Assembly (NCBI RefSeq): GCF_001613425.1
Contig: NZ_BDCI01000004.1
Coordinates: 310,001 to 374,000, forward strand
From: Nocardia vulneris
Lineage (GTDB): Bacteria > Actinomycetota > Actinomycetes > Mycobacteriales > Mycobacteriaceae
DNA length: 64,000 nt
Direction of reading: 5' to 3'
The notes beneath the pieces are model-generated. The model was not told where the DNA came from. It worked only from the letters and a program-made list of their open reading frames with translations, and made no database searches. The translations under genes and the position numbers were made by a program. Positions 60,804-64,000 of the stretch are shown here, piece after piece; within the stretch, counting starts at the first letter, position 1, and the number at the start of each line of letters is the position of its first letter.

Positions 60804-62255
60804 ATGGAGTGGAACTTTCTCTCGGCCGAAGAACTTTCGACTGCTTTGCGTGCCGGTGCGGTGACCTCGGTGGAATTGACCGACGAGGCGATCGCCCGTA
60901 TCGAACGCGAGGACAAGACGATCAACGCGATCTGCGTCGCGGATTTCGACCGTGCGCGCGACGCCGCGCGCCATGCCGACGAGGCGCGCGCCCGCGGCGC
61001 GGATCTGCCGTTGCTCGGTATTCCGGTGACGGTCAAGGAGTGCTACAACGTCGCCGGGCTGCCTACCAACTGGGGTTTGCCGGAACACCGGAACTACCAC
61101 CCGGCCGAGGACGCGGTGCAGGTGTCGCGGCTGAAGGCGGCCGGTGCGGTGCTGCTCGGGAAGACCAACGTGCCGCCGGGACTGCAAGGGCTACAGAGCT
61201 ACAACGAGATCTACGGCACCACCAACAACCCATGGGATCACGCACGTACCCCGGGCGGGTCCTCCGGCGGATCGGCAGCGGCCCTGGCGGCCGGCTTCGG
61301 CGCGCTGTCCATCGGCTCCGACATCGCCGGTTCGTTGCGCACCCCCGCACATTTCTGCGGTGTGTACGGACACAAGCCGACCCTCGGGTTGGTGGCGAAC
61401 CGCGGGATGGTCGCACCGCTCGCACCGGCGTTGCCGGTCGACCTGGACCTCGCGGTCGTCGGCCCGATGGCGCGCACCGCCCGCGACCTCGCGCTCCTGC
61501 TCGATGTCATGGCCGGGCCGGATCCGCTGACGCGCGGCGTGGCGCACAAGCTGGTCCTGCCGCCCGCGCGCCACGAGCGGCTGAGCGACTTCCGGGTCCT
61601 GGTCCTCGACGAGCATCCGTTCATTCCGACCGGGTCCGCGGTGCGGGCGGCGGTGCACCGGGTGGCCGATGCGCTGGTCGCCGGCGGTGCCCGCGTCGAA
61701 CGGCACAGTCCACTGCTCCCCGATCTTTCCGAAGCGGCAACGCTCTACACCCAGTTGCTGTTCTCGGGCTCCGTCGCGCGTTTTCCCATCGAAGCCGAGG
61801 AGCAGTTGCGGATTCGCGCCGCCGAATTGCGCGCGGACGACCAGAGTCTCGACGCGTCGCGGCTGCGCGGGATGCTGTTCAGTCACCGCGACTGGATGGC
61901 GGCGAACGACCGTCGCGAACTCCACCGGCACGGCTGGCGGCAGTTCTTCGCCGAATTCGATGCGGTGTTGTGCCCGATCACGCCGACCCCCGCGTTCCCG
62001 CACGACCACAACCCCGAGCTGCTGGACTGCCGGATCGACATCGACCGCGTCGAATACCCCTTCTTCGACCAGCTGGTCTGGGCCGGTCTGGCCACCATGC
62101 CCGGGCTGCCTGCCACGGCCATACCGGCAGGCTTGTCCCCCGCCGGCCTGCCGGTCGGCGTCCAGCTCATCGGCCCGGCGTTCGAGGACCACACCCCGCT
62201 GCGGCTGGCCGAACTGCTCGAGCAGAGCATCGGCGGCTTCCGAGCGCCGCGATAG
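60804..62255 (+). CDS. Amidase-signature family hydrolase
   Basis: The 483-aa protein has the amidase catalytic triad: K78 (IPVTVKEC), cis-Ser S153 in GGSSGGSAAALAAGF and nucleophile S177 in GSDIAGSLRTPAHFCG. The substrate may be a linear or aryl amide or a carbamate; GatA is unlikely because gatB/gatC are absent. ATG 60804 fits the family N-terminus; no strong ribosome site is seen. Confidence 0.93.
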   Translation: MEWNFLSAEELSTALRAGAVTSVELTDEAIARIEREDKTINAICVADFDRARDAARHADEARARGADLPLLGIPVTVKECYNVAGLPTNWGLPEHRNYHPAEDAVQVSRLKAAGAVLLGKTNVPPGLQGLQSYNEIYGTTNNPWDHARTPGGSSGGSAAALAAGFGALSIGSDIAGSLRTPAHFCGVYGHKPTLGLVANRGMVAPLAPALPVDLDLAVVGPMARTARDLALLLDVMAGPDPLTRGVAHKLVLPPARHERLSDFRVLVLDEHPFIPTGSAVRAAVHRVADALVAGGARVERHSPLLPDLSEAATLYTQLLFSGSVARFPIEAEEQLRIRAAELRADDQSLDASRLRGMLFSHRDWMAANDRRELHRHGWRQFFAEFDAVLCPITPTPAFPHDHNPELLDCRIDIDRVEYPFFDQLVWAGLATMPGLPATAIPAGLSPAGLPVGVQLIGPAFEDHTPLRLAELLEQSIGGFRAPR

Positions 62256-62402
62256 GGCGCGCTGGGCAAACCGATTCGGGGGTGGGCGGAGTTGTCATGG
62301 AACGTGACCGACTCGGTCATGGTTCGAGTCATGGATCGTTTCTAACGTGATCGGTGTCACGTCCGTGCGTGCCGCTCCGTCGCCCGGTTCGGGAGGATTC
62401 CA

Positions 62403-64000
62403 TTGACCAGTCGCGTTCGTATTACCCTGTGGCAGAGGCTTTCCCGCGTCGCGTTACAGATCACTGCGATAGCTGCGGTTCTCGGTCTCGCCCTGCCGTT
62501 CTCGTATAGTGCATCGGCGCACGCGAACCCGGACGCCGGTGAACTAGGTGCCGAATGGACAGCCACCTATTCGGCGCCACCGCTCTACCCGCACGTACAC
62601 ATCGACTGGGACGTGCCGCTGACGATGAGCGACGGGACAGTGTTGAAAGCCAACATCTATCGTCCGGCGGACGAGATGGGGCGCCCAGTCGACACACCGA
62701 CTCCGACGCTGGTCAACCTGACGCCCTATACAAAACTCGCTTCCATGCTGGTGGATTCGGCGCTGTCGATACCTGTGCTCTCGGACGCGGTGATCGACCT
62801 GTTTCGCCGGTTCGATCTTTCAGGCACTCCGCTGGACGGTGTCACGGACCTGACGAAGATGCTCGGCGGCGGGCTGCCGCGCAACTTCGCGGTCGATCGC
62901 CCGCTCATCCAGTCCGGATACACCCAGATCGTGGTCGATGTGCGCGGGACGGGATTCTCGCAGGGTGTCCTGTCGTTCTTCGGTGCGCGCGAACAACAGG
63001 ACACCGTCGAGGTGATCGATTGGGCGGCAAGGCAACCGTGGTCGGACGGGAAGGTCGGAATGACCGGGGTGTCGTATTCGGCGGTCAATCAGATCCAAGC
63101 CGCCGAGAAACAACCACCCGCGCTGAAAGCGATCTTCCCGGTCGAACCCGGTAGTGACCTGATGCGTGACATTCTGGCCCCCGGTGGCGGTTTGAACGTC
63201 GTATTCACTCCCGGGTGGCTGACAAGTGTGAATATCGCCAAACTATTGCCTGATCTGGTTTCGATCGCACAGGGCAGATTCGACTGGAAGTGGCTGGCGG
63301 ACCGGGTCGCCAACCCGTTCACCTTCTTCGACCTGCTGATCGGCGCGCTCACCAGCACCGATGCCGGGTCGCTGCCGCCGAACACGGCGGCGGTACTCGA
63401 CGAGAACAGCTCACTGCGCCAAGGGATGCGCGGCGAACCCGAGCGAATCCAGATCCCGGCCTTCGTCACCGGCGGCTGGCACGACGTCTTCACCAACAGC
63501 GAACCATCGATATACCAACGCATTTCGGTGCCGCCGGGGCAGAAGCAGCTGCTGATGGGCAACACCTACCATCTCAATCCGGGTATCGACTTCGGCCGGC
63601 CGGGCAATCCACCACGCCTGGACGTCCTGCAGCGCGCCTGGTTCGACAAATGGCTCAAGGGAATCGACAACGGCATCGACACCTACGGACCGATCACCTC
63701 CGAACAGCTCGGCGGTGCTTGGTCCACCACCGATACCTACCCCCGCTCCGGTGTCGAACACCGGCGCCTCTATTTGAACGGCACGCCGAGCGGGACGAGC
63801 GCCACCAGCATGTACGACGGATCCCTGGCACCCACGAACAGCACTGCGCCGCAACGAGTCACCATCGCGCCGGGCATCACCAGCCTGTGCTCGAACGACA
63901 CCGCGGTCGGTACGGCGGGTGTGTCGATATTGCTATCCGGGTGCACCAAAGACGCACGGCCGCAGGAACTCAACGGCCTGAGCTTCACCACGGGCCCGGT
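62403..64000 (+). CDS. Secreted S15/CocE-family alpha/beta hydrolase (3' end outside window)
   Basis: The open frame starts at TTG 62403 (GGGAGGA at 62391-62397) and runs without a stop to the window edge (at least 532 aa). Residues 1-40 form a signal peptide ending SASAHA. The core has PTLVNLTPYTKLAS, VVDVRGTGFSQG and nucleophile elbow GVSYSAV, the X-Pro dipeptidyl-peptidase/CocE pattern, with PAFVTGGWHDVFTNS before the C-terminal jellyroll. It should cleave esters or peptides outside the membrane. Confidence 0.88.
   Translation, partial: MTSRVRITLWQRLSRVALQITAIAAVLGLALPFSYSASAHANPDAGELGAEWTATYSAPPLYPHVHIDWDVPLTMSDGTVLKANIYRPADEMGRPVDTPTPTLVNLTPYTKLASMLVDSALSIPVLSDAVIDLFRRFDLSGTPLDGVTDLTKMLGGGLPRNFAVDRPLIQSGYTQIVVDVRGTGFSQGVLSFFGAREQQDTVEVIDWAARQPWSDGKVGMTGVSYSAVNQIQAAEKQPPALKAIFPVEPGSDLMRDILAPGGGLNVVFTPGWLTSVNIAKLLPDLVSIAQGRFDWKWLADRVANPFTFFDLLIGALTSTDAGSLPPNTAAVLDENSSLRQGMRGEPERIQIPAFVTGGWHDVFTNSEPSIYQRISVPPGQKQLLMGNTYHLNPGIDFGRPGNPPRLDVLQRAWFDKWLKGIDNGIDTYGPITSEQLGGAWSTTDTYPRSGVEHRRLYLNGTPSGTSATSMYDGSLAPTNSTAPQRVTIAPGITSLCSNDTAVGTAGVSILLSGCTKDARPQELNGLSFTTGP

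Noticed and set aside
1..64000. CRISPR arrays, insertion sequences, phage genes or rRNA
   Set aside because: No spaced direct-repeat arrays, transposase or integrase motifs, phage structural proteins or rRNA segments were seen on either strand.

Overview
The window is high-GC actinobacterial chromosome, most likely a Nocardia or close mycolic-acid relative (Mycobacteriales). The evidence is a giant type I fatty acid synthase followed by acpS, a complete eight-gene mce/yrbE lipid-import operon with Mce-associated proteins, a Ddn-type F420-dependent nitroreductase homologue, frequent GTG/TTG starts and many 4-base ATGA/GTGA/TTGA gene overlaps. No phage, insertion sequence, integrase or CRISPR array was seen.

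Layout. 1-5 kb: the end of a membrane protein, a Ddn-family protein, three SAM methyltransferases (two divergent, sharing a 137-bp gap with two IdeR/DtxR-like iron boxes) and a small secreted protein with a peritrophin-A-like cysteine pattern. 5-13 kb: secreted lytic transglycosylase, DUF1992 protein, MarR/pirin divergent pair, excalibur protein, DUF3618 protein, Bcp peroxiredoxin, and a TetR regulator divergent from a DrrAB-type ABC exporter. 13-17 kb: DUF7159-type protein, TetR and PucR regulators. 16.6-26.4 kb: acpS and fas (9.4 kb, 3125 aa), with two inverted repeats upstream, then tRNA-Leu(UAG).

27-55 kb is a lipid uptake and oxidation island. It holds a KshB-like reductase, mceF-mceA with yrbEB/yrbEA, a small helical protein, two UbiB/ABC1 kinases, a methyltransferase plus Mce-associated protein, two sister TetR regulators, and an 11-gene run (55.1 to 43.0 kb) with three Baeyer-Villiger-type flavin monooxygenases, three short-chain dehydrogenases, an esterase, a saccharopine-dehydrogenase-like reductase, a PF10118 metalloprotein, an SRPBCC protein and a DUF3108-like protein. 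The likely theme is import of a hydrophobic, possibly cyclic substrate by Mce, then ketone formation by the SDRs, oxygen insertion by the monooxygenases and ester hydrolysis.

The main new observation is a repeated operator-like element: two TATYCA-like half-sites exactly 17 bp apart. It occurs at six places in this island: in front of both ABC1-kinase promoters, the methyltransferase/Mas genes, both TetR genes, the KshB-like reductase and the monooxygenase operon. This suggests one regulon, probably run by the paired TetR paralogues.

55-64 kb: small secreted protein, MarR/NTF2-like divergent pair with GTGCG-N3-CGCAC palindromes, ArsR-type regulator divergent from a PHBH-fold monooxygenase with two GGTACGA-N6-TCGTACC palindromes, an orphan Mce-associated-like protein, an NDH-2-like flavoprotein, an amidase, and a secreted S15/CocE-family hydrolase running off the right edge. 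All calls come from reading the sequence by eye; no database search was run.
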